A program made the position numbers and the translations under genes. Of a stretch of 64,000 bases of DNA, positions 47,050 to 59,399 are shown piece by piece. The notes beneath the pieces were generated by a model. The model saw nothing but the letters and a program-made list of their open reading frames with translations. It was not told the origin of the DNA and searched no databases. Source of the stretch: Rouxiella chamberiensis (GTDB taxonomy: Bacteria; Pseudomonadota; Gammaproteobacteria; Enterobacterales; Enterobacteriaceae); contig NZ_CP114058.1 in assembly GCF_026967475.1 (NCBI RefSeq), forward strand, positions 4,278,001-4,342,000. The letters are read 5' to 3'. The first letter of the stretch is position 1. Every line of letters begins with the position of its first letter.

Positions 47050-47471
47050 TTAAGCGCTACGTTCCCGATTTTCCCGAAATGATGCGCCTGTGCGAAACCA
47101 ATTTCGCCCAGCTGCGTCGTTTGCTCCCTCGAAACGATGAAGTCGGGCAGACAGTGTCATATCAGGTGACCAACGCGACCTACCAGCTGAAAATTCTGGA
47201 ATCGACACGCTATACTTCATTGGTTGAAATTAGCCAGACGGCACCGGCCGTCTCTTACTGGAGCCTGCCTTCGCTTACCGTGCGTCTTTATCATGACGCC
47301 ATGGTTGCCGAAGTGTGTGCGAGCCAGCAGATCTTTCGTTTCAAAGCACGCTATGATTATCCTAACAAAAAGTTGCATCAGCGTGATGAAAAGCATCAAA
47401 TTAACCAGTTCCTTGCCGATTGGTTGCGCTATTGTCTGGCGCATGGAGCTATGCCGGTTCCGGTTTGTTAG
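47046..47471 (+). CDS. yqiB: DUF1249 protein YqiB
   Basis: A 141-residue conserved enterobacterial protein (DUF1249), beginning [20 protein letters not shown], with [20 protein letters not shown] and [20 protein letters not shown]. No catalytic motif or membrane segment is seen; function unknown. Translation is coupled to nudF through ATGA, and it lies 27 bases before cpdA as in E. coli. Confidence 0.94.
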   Translation: MIKRYVPDFPEMMRLCETNFAQLRRLLPRNDEVGQTVSYQVTNATYQLKILESTRYTSLVEISQTAPAVSYWSLPSLTVRLYHDAMVAEVCASQQIFRFKARYDYPNKKLHQRDEKHQINQFLADWLRYCLAHGAMPVPVC

Positions 47472-47498
47472 ACAGACTTCAATAACAAAGGATCGAAT

Positions 47499-48326
47499 TT
47501 GGAAAGCCTGTTTACGCTGCCTTTGGTTGATGGGGCCAAAGTCAGGATACTTCAGATTACTGATACCCACCTCTTTGCGGGCGAAGAGCAGACTTTGCTG
47601 GGCGTAAACACGTTTCGCAGCTATCGCGCCGTGCTGGACGCCATTTGCGCCCGCAATCACGAGGTGGATATCATTACCGCAACCGGCGATCTGGCGCAGG
47701 ATCAGTCGCTCGAGGCCTATCACCATTTCGCGCAGGGTATCGCCAGAATCGATGCGCCCTGCGTGTGGCTGCCCGGCAACCACGATTTTCAACCGGCGAT
47801 GGTCGATGCACTGGCCGAAGCTGGCATTCGCCCCTCCAAGCAGGTTCTGCTCGGCAATCAGTGGCAGGTCCTGCTGCTCGACACCCAGGTATTCGGCGTG
47901 CCGCACGGCGAAATCAGCGAGTATCAACTCGAATGGATGACGCGCTGTCTGGATCAGTTCCCCGAGCGCTACACCCTGATTATGCTGCACCATCATCCGC
48001 TGCCTTCCGGCTGTACCTGGCTCGATCAGCACAGCCTGCGCAATGCGCACACGCTGGCCGCCGTGCTGGAAGATTACCCGCAGGTTTCCACGCTGATTTG
48101 CGGGCATATTCATCAGGAGCTGGATCTCGACTGGTACGGCAAACGGCTTTACGCAACGCCTTCCACCTGCGTCCAGTTCAAGCCGCACTGCACCAACTTC
48201 ACGCTGGACAGCCTCGCGCCCGGCTGGCGTTATCTGACACTTCATCCCGACGGTCGTGTTGAAACCGAAGTCTGTCGTATCGACAGCGACGAGTTCAGCC
48301 CCGATGCCGACGCAGAAGGTTATTAA
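47499..48326 (+). CDS. cpdA: 3',5'-cyclic-AMP phosphodiesterase CpdA
   Basis: Metallophosphoesterase that hydrolyses cAMP; 275 residues, equal to E. coli. The start is TTG 47499 ([20 protein letters not shown]), as in E. coli. The metal-binding motifs follow in order: TDTHLF, GDLAQDQ, GNHDF, HHHPLP and GHIHQE. The stop overlaps the yqiA ATG (TAATG). Confidence 0.96.
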   Translation: MESLFTLPLVDGAKVRILQITDTHLFAGEEQTLLGVNTFRSYRAVLDAICARNHEVDIITATGDLAQDQSLEAYHHFAQGIARIDAPCVWLPGNHDFQPAMVDALAEAGIRPSKQVLLGNQWQVLLLDTQVFGVPHGEISEYQLEWMTRCLDQFPERYTLIMLHHHPLPSGCTWLDQHSLRNAHTLAAVLEDYPQVSTLICGHIHQELDLDWYGKRLYATPSTCVQFKPHCTNFTLDSLAPGWRYLTLHPDGRVETEVCRIDSDEFSPDADAEGY

Positions 48327-48907
48327 TGAGCACTTTGCTGTATCTGCACGGCTTCAACAGTTCGCCTCTCTCCGCCAAGGCCACTGCGCTGAGAAGCTGG
48401 CTGGCCGACCATCATCCGCATATCGAGATGGTTATCCCGCAGCTGCTGCCGTATCCGGCCGATGCCGCCGAGCAACTTGAGACGCTGGTGATGGACCGTT
48501 CGGGCGAGAAAATCGGCATTGTCGGCTCCTCGCTCGGCGGATATTACGCGACCTGGTTATCGCAATGCTTTATGTTGCCGGCGGTAGTGGTTAATCCTGC
48601 CATTCGTCCTTATGAACTTTTAATCGACTACCTGGGTGTCAATCAGAACCCCTACACCGGCCAGCAATATGTGTTAGAGTCTCGCCATGTTTACGATCTC
48701 AAAGTGATGCAGATCGAACCTTTGGAGTCACCCGATCTACTGTGGTTGCTCCAGCAAACCGGCGATGAGACCCTCGACTACCGTCAGGCCGTAGCCTATT
48801 TTACCGCGTGCCGCCAGACCGTAGAACCCGAGGGCAATCATGCATTTGTCGGGTTTGAACGTTATTTCTCACCGATTGTGGATTTCTTGGGGCTGGCTAC
48901 GGATTAA
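48326..48907 (+). CDS. yqiA: Esterase YqiA
   Basis: Alpha/beta hydrolase, 193 residues. The nucleophile elbow is GSSLGGYY (Ser near residue 70) and [10 protein letters not shown] forms the oxyanion region at the N-terminus. The C-terminal His is likely in [12 protein letters not shown]. coli YqiA has esterase activity on palmitoyl-CoA and nitrophenyl esters. The start overlaps the cpdA stop, and parE follows 55 bases later. Confidence 0.95.
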   Translation: MSTLLYLHGFNSSPLSAKATALRSWLADHHPHIEMVIPQLLPYPADAAEQLETLVMDRSGEKIGIVGSSLGGYYATWLSQCFMLPAVVVNPAIRPYELLIDYLGVNQNPYTGQQYVLESRHVYDLKVMQIEPLESPDLLWLLQQTGDETLDYRQAVAYFTACRQTVEPEGNHAFVGFERYFSPIVDFLGLATD

Positions 48908-48956
48908 TTTTCGCCAGCAACAGTATCGTTCACTCACAACCAGAGCCACGAATTAA

Positions 48957-50858
<1,902 letters not shown>

Positions 50859-50968
50859 CCGGTATCAGTCTTCATTCAGGGGGTTGGCTGTCGTTGCCGC
50901 CTACCTGAATTTTGAATGATAAGGGGTTAACTTGCGGATTGTTTTTTAGTCAGGGCGTGGCCCTAAAC

Positions 50969-51001
50969 AAAAAAACCGGAGTTTTTGGCTCCGGTTTTTT
51001 T
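50969..51001. terminator. Bidirectional terminator between parE and ygiN
   Basis: AACCGGAG and CTCCGGTT pair around TTTTTGG, with A7 before and T7 after. It serves the convergent parE and ygiN. Confidence 0.9.
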
Positions 51002-51017
51002 ATGGGGCAGGACGTTA

Positions 51018-51323
51018 TCAGGCGGTTTCGATGATATTGATCTTGACGTCTACCACATCATTTTTGATGTTTTCACGATGCGCGTGCATGTGCGCGGCCT
51101 GCTGATGATCTTCGAGATGTGCCAGACTCGCCCAGTCTTCGACCATAAAGATGGAGTCGGGCGCGCTTTGACGCCACGGGATCTGTCCTTTCACATCGAT
51201 AAAAGGCTCGTAACGATGGCAGCCTTTCTCTTCCAGTACGGTCGGCAGCAGCTGGCGGATTTTTTCCAGTACAGCATCGCGGCGGCCCGGCTTGATGATG
51301 ATTTCAGCAATCACGGTTATCAT
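51018..51323 (-). CDS. ygiN: Quinol monooxygenase YgiN
   Basis: Small ABM-type monooxygenase, 101 residues, that acts on menadiol in E. coli and was proposed to cycle with MdaB. It starts MITVIAEIIIKPGRRDAVLE and has the conserved EEKGCHRYEPFID and MVEDWASLAHLEDHQQAAH. It lies downstream of mdaB in the same direction with a 109-base gap, which supports a shared quinone redox role. Confidence 0.94.
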   Translation of the reverse strand: MITVIAEIIIKPGRRDAVLEKIRQLLPTVLEEKGCHRYEPFIDVKGQIPWRQSAPDSIFMVEDWASLAHLEDHQQAAHMHAHRENIKNDVVDVKINIIETA

Positions 51324-51432
51324 AAAAACCTCGGTTTCCCTGAAAATTTGCGGGCCATCGAAACAGTCCGACCCGCTCGAATAATGCTTTCACAGTGTGG
51401 CAATAAACGCTTGGTTTGCCAAATGCGGAAAG

Positions 51433-52032
51433 TTACTCGGCAGTTTCAGCCTGACCGAATACGTTATCCAGATGCGCACGATAGTTGGCAAAGTAACCCT
51501 CGATATCAGGCTGCTTGATGACGTCGTTGCACATAAAGGTCGGCAGGGTGTCCATACCGATGAACTGGTTGGCCTTGTGGAACGGCAGGTAAACGCCGTC
51601 TACGCCCACGCCGTGGAAGAACTGGTCTTTATCTTCGAATGCTTCAAGCGGCGCATTCCAGGTGACGGACAGCATGTACGCGGTGCCTTGCAGCAGGCCG
51701 CCGGAGCCGTATTTTTTGGAGGCGTCGGAACGGGTACGGCCATCGCTTTCATACAGACGACCGTGGCCTTCCGTGAAGACTTCGTCGATGTATTTTTTCA
51801 GCGTCCACGGCGCGCCCATCCACCAGCCCGGCATCTGATAAATGATGGCATCGGCCCACAGGTAGCTCTGGATTTCGGCTTCTATGTCGTAGCCTTCTTC
51901 AAGATGGGTGACGCGAACGCTATGGCCCGCATCACGCAGAAAACTGTCGGCAATGTCAGTCAGGCTGATATTGAGGGCACCTTTGGAGTGGGCAAAGGTT
52001 TTTCCGGCGTTGATAATCAGTATGTTGCTCAT
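51433..52032 (-). CDS. mdaB: NADPH quinone reductase MdaB
   Basis: Flavodoxin-like FAD enzyme that reduces quinones by two electrons, 199 residues (193 in E. coli). ATG 52032 gives MSNILIINAGKTFAHSKGAL; the longer in-frame start at 52074 adds 14 unconserved residues. Family motifs are WADAIIYQMPGWWMGAPWTL and LSVTWNAPLEAFED. It pairs with ygiN. The 343-base gap between it and parC contains the inverted repeat TCCAGA-AATTG-TCTGGA (52286-52302) and no convincing gene. Confidence 0.94.
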   Translation of the reverse strand: MSNILIINAGKTFAHSKGALNISLTDIADSFLRDAGHSVRVTHLEEGYDIEAEIQSYLWADAIIYQMPGWWMGAPWTLKKYIDEVFTEGHGRLYESDGRTRSDASKKYGSGGLLQGTAYMLSVTWNAPLEAFEDKDQFFHGVGVDGVYLPFHKANQFIGMDTLPTFMCNDVIKQPDIEGYFANYRAHLDNVFGQAETAE

Positions 52033-52375
52033 AGCATTGGCCTCGTTGGTAAACTTATTAAACGAAGTGTACACAATATTGTTGCAGATAAAAATGTGCG
52101 CTAGAGCACAATACTATTGTCAGGCTGGCAATAATCGAGGGGGCTTATCGACTTTTTACGCGGAGTTTGAGCATAACATGGGCGACCAAAACACAGCAAC
52201 TGTGACAGCAATACGCCATTTGATGTACTATCGCGGTCATCATCGCCATGTGCCGAGGCATCTGCGCGCGAAGTCCTCCTTGTTGTCCAGAAATTGTCTG
52301 GAACAGAATCAGAACACAGTCCAGAACGTTTATTTTCCAGCACAATAGTGCCACGGGTCTGAGGATAAAAAATTA

Positions 52376-54649
52376 ATGAGTGAAATGACTCATGACGGGA
52401 CAGAGCGCATTGCTCTGCACACGTTTACCGAAAATGCCTACCTGAATTATTCCATGTACGTCATCATGGACCGGGCACTGCCTTATATCGGCGACGGCCT
52501 GAAGCCGGTTCAGCGTCGAATCATCTACGCGATGTCCGAACTGGGTCTCGGCAATAGCGCAAAATTCAAGAAATCCGCCCGTACCGTCGGCGACGTACTG
52601 GGTAAATACCATCCGCACGGCGACAGCGCCTGTTATGAAGCGATGGTATTGATGGCGCAGCCTTTCTCGTATCGTTACCCGCTGGTAGATGGTCAGGGAA
52701 ACTGGGGCGCGCCGGATGACCCGAAATCCTTCGCCGCGATGCGTTATACCGAATCGCGCCTGTCGAAGTATGCCGAAGTTCTGCTGCGTGAACTGGCGCT
52801 GGGCACGGCGGACTGGGTGCCAAACTTCGACGGCACCTTGCAGGAGCCGAAGATGCTGCCTGCGCGCCTGCCCAACATTCTACTGAACGGCACTACCGGT
52901 ATCGCAGTCGGTATGGCGACGGATATTCCGCCGCACAACCTGCGTGAAGTCGCCAATGCTGCCGTCGCCCTGCTCGAAAAACCGGGCAGCACGCTGGAAG
53001 ACCTGCTGGAATACGTGCAGGGGCCGGACTTCCCGACCGAAGCAGAAATCATCACCCCACGCAATGAAATCCGCAAGATTTACGAGTCGGGCAAAGGCTC
53101 GGTGCGTATGCGCGCGCTGTGGAAAAAGAGGACGGCGAAGCAGTCATCACGGCCTTGCCGCATCAGGTTTCCGGTGCAAAAGTGCTGGAGCAAATCGCCA
53201 GCCAGATGCGGGCCAAAAAGCTGCCGATGGTTGAAGACCTGCGCGACGAGTCGGATCACGAAAACCCGACGCGTCTGGTCATTGTGCCGCGCTCCAACCG
53301 TATCGATCTCGACCAGGTCATGAACCATCTGTTTGCGACCACCGATCTCGAGCGCAGTTACCGCATCAACATGAACATGATAGGTCTGGATAATCGCCCG
53401 CAGGTGAAAGGGCTGGTAGATATCCTCACCGAATGGCTGTCTTACCGCCGTGAAACGGTGCGCCGTCGTCTGAATTTCCGTCTCGACAAGGTGCTGAAAC
53501 GCCTGCACATTCTTGAAGGCTTGCTGATCGCCTTCCTGAATATCGACGACGTTATCCATATTATTCGTTCCGAAGACGAACCCAAGCCCGTATTGATGGC
53601 GCGCTTCGCCCTGAGCGAAACCCAGGCCGAATCCATCCTCGAGCTGAAACTCCGTCATCTTGCCAAACTGGAAGAGATGAAGATTCGCGGCGAACAGGCC
53701 GAGCTCGAGAAAGAGCGCGATCAGCTGCAGGCGCTGCTGGGCTCCGAGCGTAAGCTCAGTACGCTTATTCGCAAAGAAATTCAGGCCGATGCCGAGGCTT
53801 ACGGCGATGAGCGTCGTTCGCCAATCATCGAGCGCGGCGAAGCCAAAGCCATGAGCGAAAGCGACATTATTCCGTCCGAGCCGGTTACCGTCGTGCTGTC
53901 TGAAATGGGCTGGGTGCGCAGTGCCAAAGGGCACGACATCGACCCGACCGGTCTTAGCTACAAGGCAGGCGACAGTTTCCGCAGTGCCGCGCGCGGCAAG
54001 AGCAATCAGCCGGTGGTGTTTATCGACTCCACGGGGCGCAGTTACGCGCTCGACACCAATACGCTGCCATCGGCACGCGGGCAGGGCGAGCCGTTGACCG
54101 GCAAGCTGACACCGCCGCCGGGCGCGACCATCCAGCAGGTGCTGATGGCCGCCGACGACCAGAAACTGCTGATGGCGTCGGACGCCGGTTACGGCTTCGT
54201 GTGTAACTTCTCCGATTTGGTCGCCCGTAACCGCGCCGGTAAAGCCATGATTACGCTGCCGGAAAACGCCAGAGCCTTGCCGCCTATCGAGCTTGACGGC
54301 GAAGACAACATGCTGCTGTCGATAACTCAGGCGGGCCGCATGCTGATGTTCCCGGTGGCCGACCTGCCGCAACTGTCGAAAGGCAAGGGCAACAAGATTG
54401 TCTCTATTTCGGCGGCAGATGCAGCCGCGGGCGTCGACACGCTGGCATGGCTGCTGGTGCTGGCACCGCAGTCATCCATCACGCTGCACGTGGGTAAACG
54501 CAAACTGACGCTGCGCCCTGAAGATTTACAGAAATTCAGCGCAGAAACGCGGCCGCAAAGGCACGCTGTTACCGCGCGGGCTTCAGAAGATTGACCGTGT
54601 GGAATATGACGCGCCTTCGCGCCCGACAATCGGAAATAGCGAAGAGTAA
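52376..54649 (+). CDS. parC: DNA topoisomerase IV subunit A ParC (two indels)
   Basis: Breakage-reunion subunit, 757 residues when repaired (752 in E. coli). The catalytic Tyr is Tyr124 ([10 protein letters not shown]), and [12 protein letters not shown] keeps Ser84 and Glu88, the equivalents of E. coli Ser80/Glu84, so no common quinolone mutation is seen. At 53123-53127 an A (or G) is missing (WKKRTAKQ for WKKEDGEAV). At 54544-54548 an A is extra (GAAACGCGG for GAACGCGG), giving a false early end at 54594. The true stop is TAA 54647. ParC is essential, so both are taken as sequence errors. Confidence 0.95.
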
Positions 54650-54670
54650 GGTTTTTTTCAGCTATCCTTT

Positions 54671-54690
54671 CAGGGCACTTCGGTGCCCTG
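54671..54690 (+). terminator. Stem-loop after parC
   Basis: CAGGGCAC-TTCG-GTGCCCTG is a perfect 8-bp stem with a stable UUCG loop, 22 bases after the parC stop. The following T tract is poor (AATAATCTTT), so it may be a weak terminator or an RNA-stabilising hairpin. Confidence 0.55.
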
Positions 54691-54906
54691 AATAATCTTT
54701 ACCGTGGCAGCATCATTTATTCTTTTGGGTTTTAGGCACAAATCACTTACTTTGTTGCAATCAACATTGTTTGTATTAATAAAAACCCGTTCAGGGTGAA
54801 GAATAGCTATTGTATAGAGCGTGCCGAGGCACGAGAATAGTCCAGCGGCAAAGGAACGACAGAGTCGGCTTCATGCTGATGTCGGTTGTATGCTTAAGAG
54901 GGTGTT

Positions 54907-55650
54907 ATGTTATTTATTTTTCGCGTTATTTATGTCGTGGTTTTCTCAATTCTGGTATGTATATTCGGTTCGATTTATTGCCTTTTCAGCCCAAGAAATC
55001 CTAAACATGTCGCGACTTTCGGCCATCTCTTTGGCGGACTGGCACCGATTTTCGGCCTGAAGGTAGAACAGCGTATTCCTGCCGATGCCGCGCAAAACGG
55101 CAACTGTATTTATATCGCCAATCACCAGAACAACTTCGACATGGTGACCGTTTCAAACATGGTTCAGCCACGTACCGTTACCGTGGGCAAGAAAAGCCTG
55201 CTGTGGATCCCGTTCTTCGGGCCGCTGTACTGGCTGACCGGTAACCTGCTGATTGACCGCGAGAATCGCGCAAAGGCGCATGGCACCATCTCTCAGGTGG
55301 TGGCGCAAATCAAAAAGAAAGACGTCTCTATCTGGATGTTCCCCGAAGGCACCCGCAGCCGCGGCCGTGGCCTGATGCCGTTCAAAACCGGTGCCTTCCA
55401 CGCGGCCATTGCGGCAGGCGTGCCTATCGTGCCAATCTGCGTTTCCAACACTAATAATAAGATCAAGCTCAACCGCTGGAATAACGGGCTGGTTATTATT
55501 GAAATGCTGCCGCCGGTGGATACCACGCAGTATGGCAAGGAGCGTTTACGTGAATTGTCCGAGCACTGCCGCCAAATTATGGCCGATAAAATTGCCGAGC
55601 TTGATGCCGAAGTCGCCAGACGTGAAGCCGACGCAAAAGTAAAAAAATAA
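54907..55650 (+). CDS. plsC: 1-acyl-sn-glycerol-3-phosphate acyltransferase PlsC
   Basis: Second acyltransferase of phospholipid synthesis, 247 residues (245 in E. coli). An N-terminal membrane helix (MLFIFRVIYVVVFSILVCIF) is followed by NHQNNFD (His73, Asp78; the HX4D catalytic motif), GNLLIDRENR and FPEGTRSRGRG. ATG 54907 matches E. coli. It lies between parC and ftsP. The 257-base gap before it has the parC hairpin but no other gene. Confidence 0.96.
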   Translation: MLFIFRVIYVVVFSILVCIFGSIYCLFSPRNPKHVATFGHLFGGLAPIFGLKVEQRIPADAAQNGNCIYIANHQNNFDMVTVSNMVQPRTVTVGKKSLLWIPFFGPLYWLTGNLLIDRENRAKAHGTISQVVAQIKKKDVSIWMFPEGTRSRGRGLMPFKTGAFHAAIAAGVPIVPICVSNTNNKIKLNRWNNGLVIIEMLPPVDTTQYGKERLRELSEHCRQIMADKIAELDAEVARREADAKVKK

Positions 55651-55778
55651 GCCGATTGCTAATCATCCGAACGGGTCGGGGAATTTCTTCCCTGCCTGAC
55701 GGCGATTATTTAGCGTCCGTCACCATTGAAGGTTAGCGGGCTACCCCGAGATTCTGATTTTGTTTTCATGGAGAAGAT

Positions 55779-57200
55779 ATGTCCCTCAGTCGTCGTCATT
55801 TTTTACAGGCATCGGGTATGGCTCTCGCTGCCGGATCGTTGCCGCTGAGGGCACAGGCTGCCGGTGTACAACCCGCACTTCCCGTTCCTCCCCTGATTGA
55901 ATCCCGCCGTGGACAACCGCTGTTCCTGACGCTTCAGCCGTCGCACTGGTCATTTCTTGGTGGCTCGAAAGCGCCGGTCTGGGGATTCAACGGCATGTAT
56001 CTCGGCCCGACAGTGCGGGTCTACAATGGCGATGACGTCAAACTTATTTACAGCAACCGCCTGCCGGCACCGGCTTCCATCACCATCAGCGGCTTGCAGG
56101 TTCCGGGCACGCTGACCGGCGGCGGTGCGCGCATGATGTCGTCCGGCAGCGACTGGTCGCCCGTGCTGCCCATTCGCCAACCCGCCGCAACGTGCTGGTA
56201 TCACGCCAACACGCCGGAACATATGGCGTCGCAGGTCTACAACGGACTGGCCGGAATGTGGCTGGTGGAAGATGAAGTCAGTAAAAGCCTGCCGCTGCCG
56301 AATCACTATGCGGTCGACGATTTCCCGATAATCCTTCAGGACAAGCGGCTGGACAACTTTGGCGTGCCGCAGTACGACACGCCTGCCAGCGGCGGATTCT
56401 TTGGCGATACCATGCTGGTCAACGGGGTGCAGAGCCCTTACGTCAACGTCTCGCGCGGCTGGGTGCGCTTGCGTCTGCTCAATGCCTCCAATGCCCGACG
56501 TTATGAATTGACCATGACCGACAATCGGCCGTTCCACGTCATTGCCTCGGATCAGGGATTCCTGCCGACGCCGGTGAGCGTACAGCGTCTTTCGCTTGCG
56601 CCGGGCGAACGTCGCGAAGTGCTGGTGGATATGACGCAGGGCGACGAGGTGTCGATTACGGCGGGTGAAGCGGCGGGCATCATGGACCGGTTACGCGGGC
56701 TGTTCCAGCCGTCGAGCATTCTGGTGTCAACGCTTGTACTCACTATCAAGCCGACCGGCCTGCTGCCGCTGGTGACCGACAACCTGCCGATGCGGTTACT
56801 GGCCGATCAGCTCATCGTGGGCAATGTGGTGCGCAGTCGCGAATTCCGTCTTGGCGACAATCAGCCCGGCATTAACGGCGCGGTGTTTGACCCGTCAAGA
56901 ACCGACGTGCAGGCGATGCAGGGAACGTGGGAGCGCTGGACGGTGCACGCCGACCTGCCGCAGCCGTTCCACGTTCAGGGCGTCACCTTTATGGTCAAGA
57001 CGGTCAATGGCGCTGCGCCGCTGATTGAGGACGCCGGATTCAAGGATACTGTGTGGGTCGACGGGGAGGTGGAGCTGCTGGTCTATCTTAACCAGCCTTC
57101 CTACGAGCATTTCCCGTTCTTCTTCTACAGCCAGACGCTGGAACTTGCCGACCGTGGCACGATGGGCCAGATGGTGATTCAGCCTTCGGCAGGATCCTGA
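55779..57200 (+). CDS. ftsP: Cell division protein FtsP (SufI)
   Basis: Periplasmic multicopper-oxidase-like protein that stabilises the divisome under stress, 473 residues. The Tat signal (SLSRRHFLQASG) is followed by a hydrophobic stretch and cleavage after RAQA. Three cupredoxin-like domains are implied by WGFNGMYLGPTVRVYNGDDV and PVSVQRLSLAPGERREVLVD; the copper-binding histidine clusters of true oxidases are not seen. plsC-ftsP order is that of E. coli. Confidence 0.95.
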   Translation: MSLSRRHFLQASGMALAAGSLPLRAQAAGVQPALPVPPLIESRRGQPLFLTLQPSHWSFLGGSKAPVWGFNGMYLGPTVRVYNGDDVKLIYSNRLPAPASITISGLQVPGTLTGGGARMMSSGSDWSPVLPIRQPAATCWYHANTPEHMASQVYNGLAGMWLVEDEVSKSLPLPNHYAVDDFPIILQDKRLDNFGVPQYDTPASGGFFGDTMLVNGVQSPYVNVSRGWVRLRLLNASNARRYELTMTDNRPFHVIASDQGFLPTPVSVQRLSLAPGERREVLVDMTQGDEVSITAGEAAGIMDRLRGLFQPSSILVSTLVLTIKPTGLLPLVTDNLPMRLLADQLIVGNVVRSREFRLGDNQPGINGAVFDPSRTDVQAMQGTWERWTVHADLPQPFHVQGVTFMVKTVNGAAPLIEDAGFKDTVWVDGEVELLVYLNQPSYEHFPFFFYSQTLELADRGTMGQMVIQPSAGS

Positions 57201-57250
57201 GTCCGCGCTTGCCCCCACCCTTGCGGCGGGGGCAGTGTATTACGCTTCTT

Positions 57251-58084
57251 TTACTTGAATGCGTTGGCATCGTCCGGATCCGGACCCAGACGCGTGCCGG
57301 TGTCCAGCTTGGTAAATGCCGCCAACTCTTCTTTATCCAGCTTGAAGTCGAAGACGTTGAAGTTTTCGTGAATACGCTTTGGCGTGACGGATTTAGGAAT
57401 AACAATCAAGCCGTTATCCAGGTGCCAGCGGATGACAATCTGCGCGGGAGTCTTGTCATACTTCTTCGCCAACTGTTCAATCAGCGGCTGGTCGAACAGC
57501 CCGTCGCCGCCCTGAGCCAGCGGGCTCCAGGATTCTGTGGCGATGCGGTGTGTCGCATTCCACGCGTGTAACTGGCGCTGCGGCAGGGAAGGGTGCAGCT
57601 CAATCTGGTTAACCGTTGGCGCGACGCCGGTTTCATCGATTAAACGTTGCAGATGCGGGATCTGGAAATTACAGACGCCGACGCTTTTCGCCAACCCCTG
57701 CTCTTTCAGTTTCAGCAGCTGCTTCCAGGACTCCACATAGTTATCCTGCGCGGGCAGCGGCCAGTGGATCAGGTAGAGATCGACATAGTCCAGCTTGAGT
57801 TTTTCCAGACTCTCTTCCAGCGCTTTCTGCGCATATAACTGCTGATCGTTCCACAGTTTGGTCGTAATGAAGATATCTTCCCGAGCGACGCTGGTTTCCT
57901 GAAGCGCCTTACCCACGCCTTCCTCATTTTTATACGCGGCGGCGGTATCGATATGGCGATAACCGGCGTTCAGTGCCGTGCCGACGGCGTGAGTCGCTTC
58001 GTCGTTGCTGGCTTTCCACACACCCAGACCCAGTTGAGGAATACGCGTGTCGTCGTGAAGTTTGATGATGGATTGCGATGACAT
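57251..58084 (-). CDS. dkgA: 2,5-diketo-D-gluconate reductase A / methylglyoxal reductase DkgA
   Basis: NADPH aldo-keto reductase, 277 residues (275 in E. coli). Catalytic residues lie in DTAAAYKNEEG (Asp, Tyr), FITTKLWND (Lys) and LIHWPLP (His). The NADPH-binding IPKSVTPKRI is present. ATG 58084 gives MSSQSIIKLHDDTRIPQLGL with AGGAGAAATTT upstream; a longer start at 58159 is not supported. In E. coli it is co-regulated with yqhD by YqhC. Here yqhC is divergent and yqhD is absent from the window. Confidence 0.94.
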   Translation of the reverse strand: MSSQSIIKLHDDTRIPQLGLGVWKASNDEATHAVGTALNAGYRHIDTAAAYKNEEGVGKALQETSVAREDIFITTKLWNDQQLYAQKALEESLEKLKLDYVDLYLIHWPLPAQDNYVESWKQLLKLKEQGLAKSVGVCNFQIPHLQRLIDETGVAPTVNQIELHPSLPQRQLHAWNATHRIATESWSPLAQGGDGLFDQPLIEQLAKKYDKTPAQIVIRWHLDNGLIVIPKSVTPKRIHENFNVFDFKLDKEELAAFTKLDTGTRLGPDPDDANAFK

Positions 58085-58381
58085 AAATTTCTCCTGTTGA
58101 GGAAATGCGTAATCCACGCATTTGTTGCCTGACTGGCTAAGTCTAGTAAATGAATGCACATTGCGCAGAGTTTGCTAATGATTCATTTTCAGTAATTTAT
58201 CTCAAAACATGTTGTTAGCTTAAAAAGCCCCAGTGCAGCACTGACTTGTCACTGTGGCAGCATTCAGGATGTTTTTTAATGCTCAATCCTGTTTAAACCT
58301 TGCCCGTTCCTGCAAGCCGCTATAGAAATGGCAGGGGATATGGCAAAATCATTGCCGGTTTGTTTTCAAGGGGGAAGCGCG

Positions 58382-59310
58382 ATGCAAGATGTCGAAAGCC
58401 TGTGTGCCGCGTTGGCAAAAAAGTACAACGTCTGACTGAAGGGTCGCTTAAGTTTCAATCGAGTGTGCCGCAGGCGACGCTGATGTGTTACTCAAGCTAT
58501 CACCCCCGTCAGCCGGTGATTTACGACCAGAGCGTCACCATCGTTTTTCAGGGCAGCAAAATAGGCTATCTCGGCAACAAGACGTTCTCCTATGATCCCA
58601 AAAACTACCTGATGCTGACGGTGCCCCTGCCGTTCGAATGCGAAACCTTTGGCACACCCGAAAGGCCGGTGACAGGCGTGTCGATTCGTATCGATTCCGG
58701 AATGTTGCAGGATTTACTGATTGAGATGGGCGATGAAGGTTTTCCGCACCAGCCGGATCACTCTTCGGGCATTACTTCGGGCGTGCTGGATGAAGATATC
58801 CTCTGCGCCAGCGAGCGATTGCTTGATGTCATGGACAAACCGCTGCGCGCAAAAGTGCTCGGCCCGCAGATTATCCGCGAGATCCTGTTCTTTATTCTGA
58901 CCAGTGAAAACGGCGGCGCGTTACAGGCGCTGGTAAATCGACATACGCATTTCAGCCAGATAGCCAAGGCGCTGCGTAAAATAGAAAATCAGTATGCTCA
59001 ACCGCTGAGCGTGGAGCAACTCGCGAGTGACGTGAACATGAGCGTGTCGGCTTTTCACCATAATTTCAAGGCGGTCACCAGCACTTCGCCGTTGCAGTAT
59101 CTTAAAAACTACCGGCTGCACAAGGCGCGGGCGATGATGATTTACGACGGAGTGAAGGCCAGCAGCGCCGCGCTCAATGTCGGTTACGAGAGCGCGTCGC
59201 AGTTTAGCCGGGAGTTCAAACGTTACTTTGGCGTGACGCCGAGTGATGAAATTGCCCGCATGCGCGAAGGCAATGCCTTGACGCTGTCCGAAACCGTTTT
59301 TGGGTCCTGA
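58382..59310 (+). CDS. yqhC: AraC-family regulator YqhC (one-base deletion near the start)
   Basis: Transcription activator for aldehyde-responsive reductases. From ATG 58382 it reads MQDVESLCAALAKK and then shifts, since the A run 58417-58422 lacks a base (AKKYNV-stop for AKKVQRLTEG). The rest is normal, with the AraC N-terminal region (MLTVPLPFECETFGTPERPV) and two helix-turn-helix units in the last 100 residues (LASDVNMSVSAFHHNFK; GYESASQFSREFKRYFGV). Repaired length is 309 residues. An apparent longer frame from 58300 is an artefact of the shift. The 297-base gap to dkgA must hold both promoters. Confidence 0.9.
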
Positions 59311-59399
59311 CGGTCTGTCTATTACCGGCGGCGGGCGTAAGTTCCGGCATGACGCAAAGATGCAGGCGTCGACGCTTGCCGCCCTCGAAACCTACCGGC

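Noticed and set aside
52376-54649. Programmed frameshifting in parC or rpoD
   Set aside because: No slippery heptamer at the breaks; relatives encode them in one frame; the GAAC/homopolymer pattern explains them better.
58300-58440. An N-terminal extension of YqhC from 58300
   Set aside because: It exists only because of the lost base at 58417-58422; the residues are unrelated to YqhC and a proper start lies at 58382.
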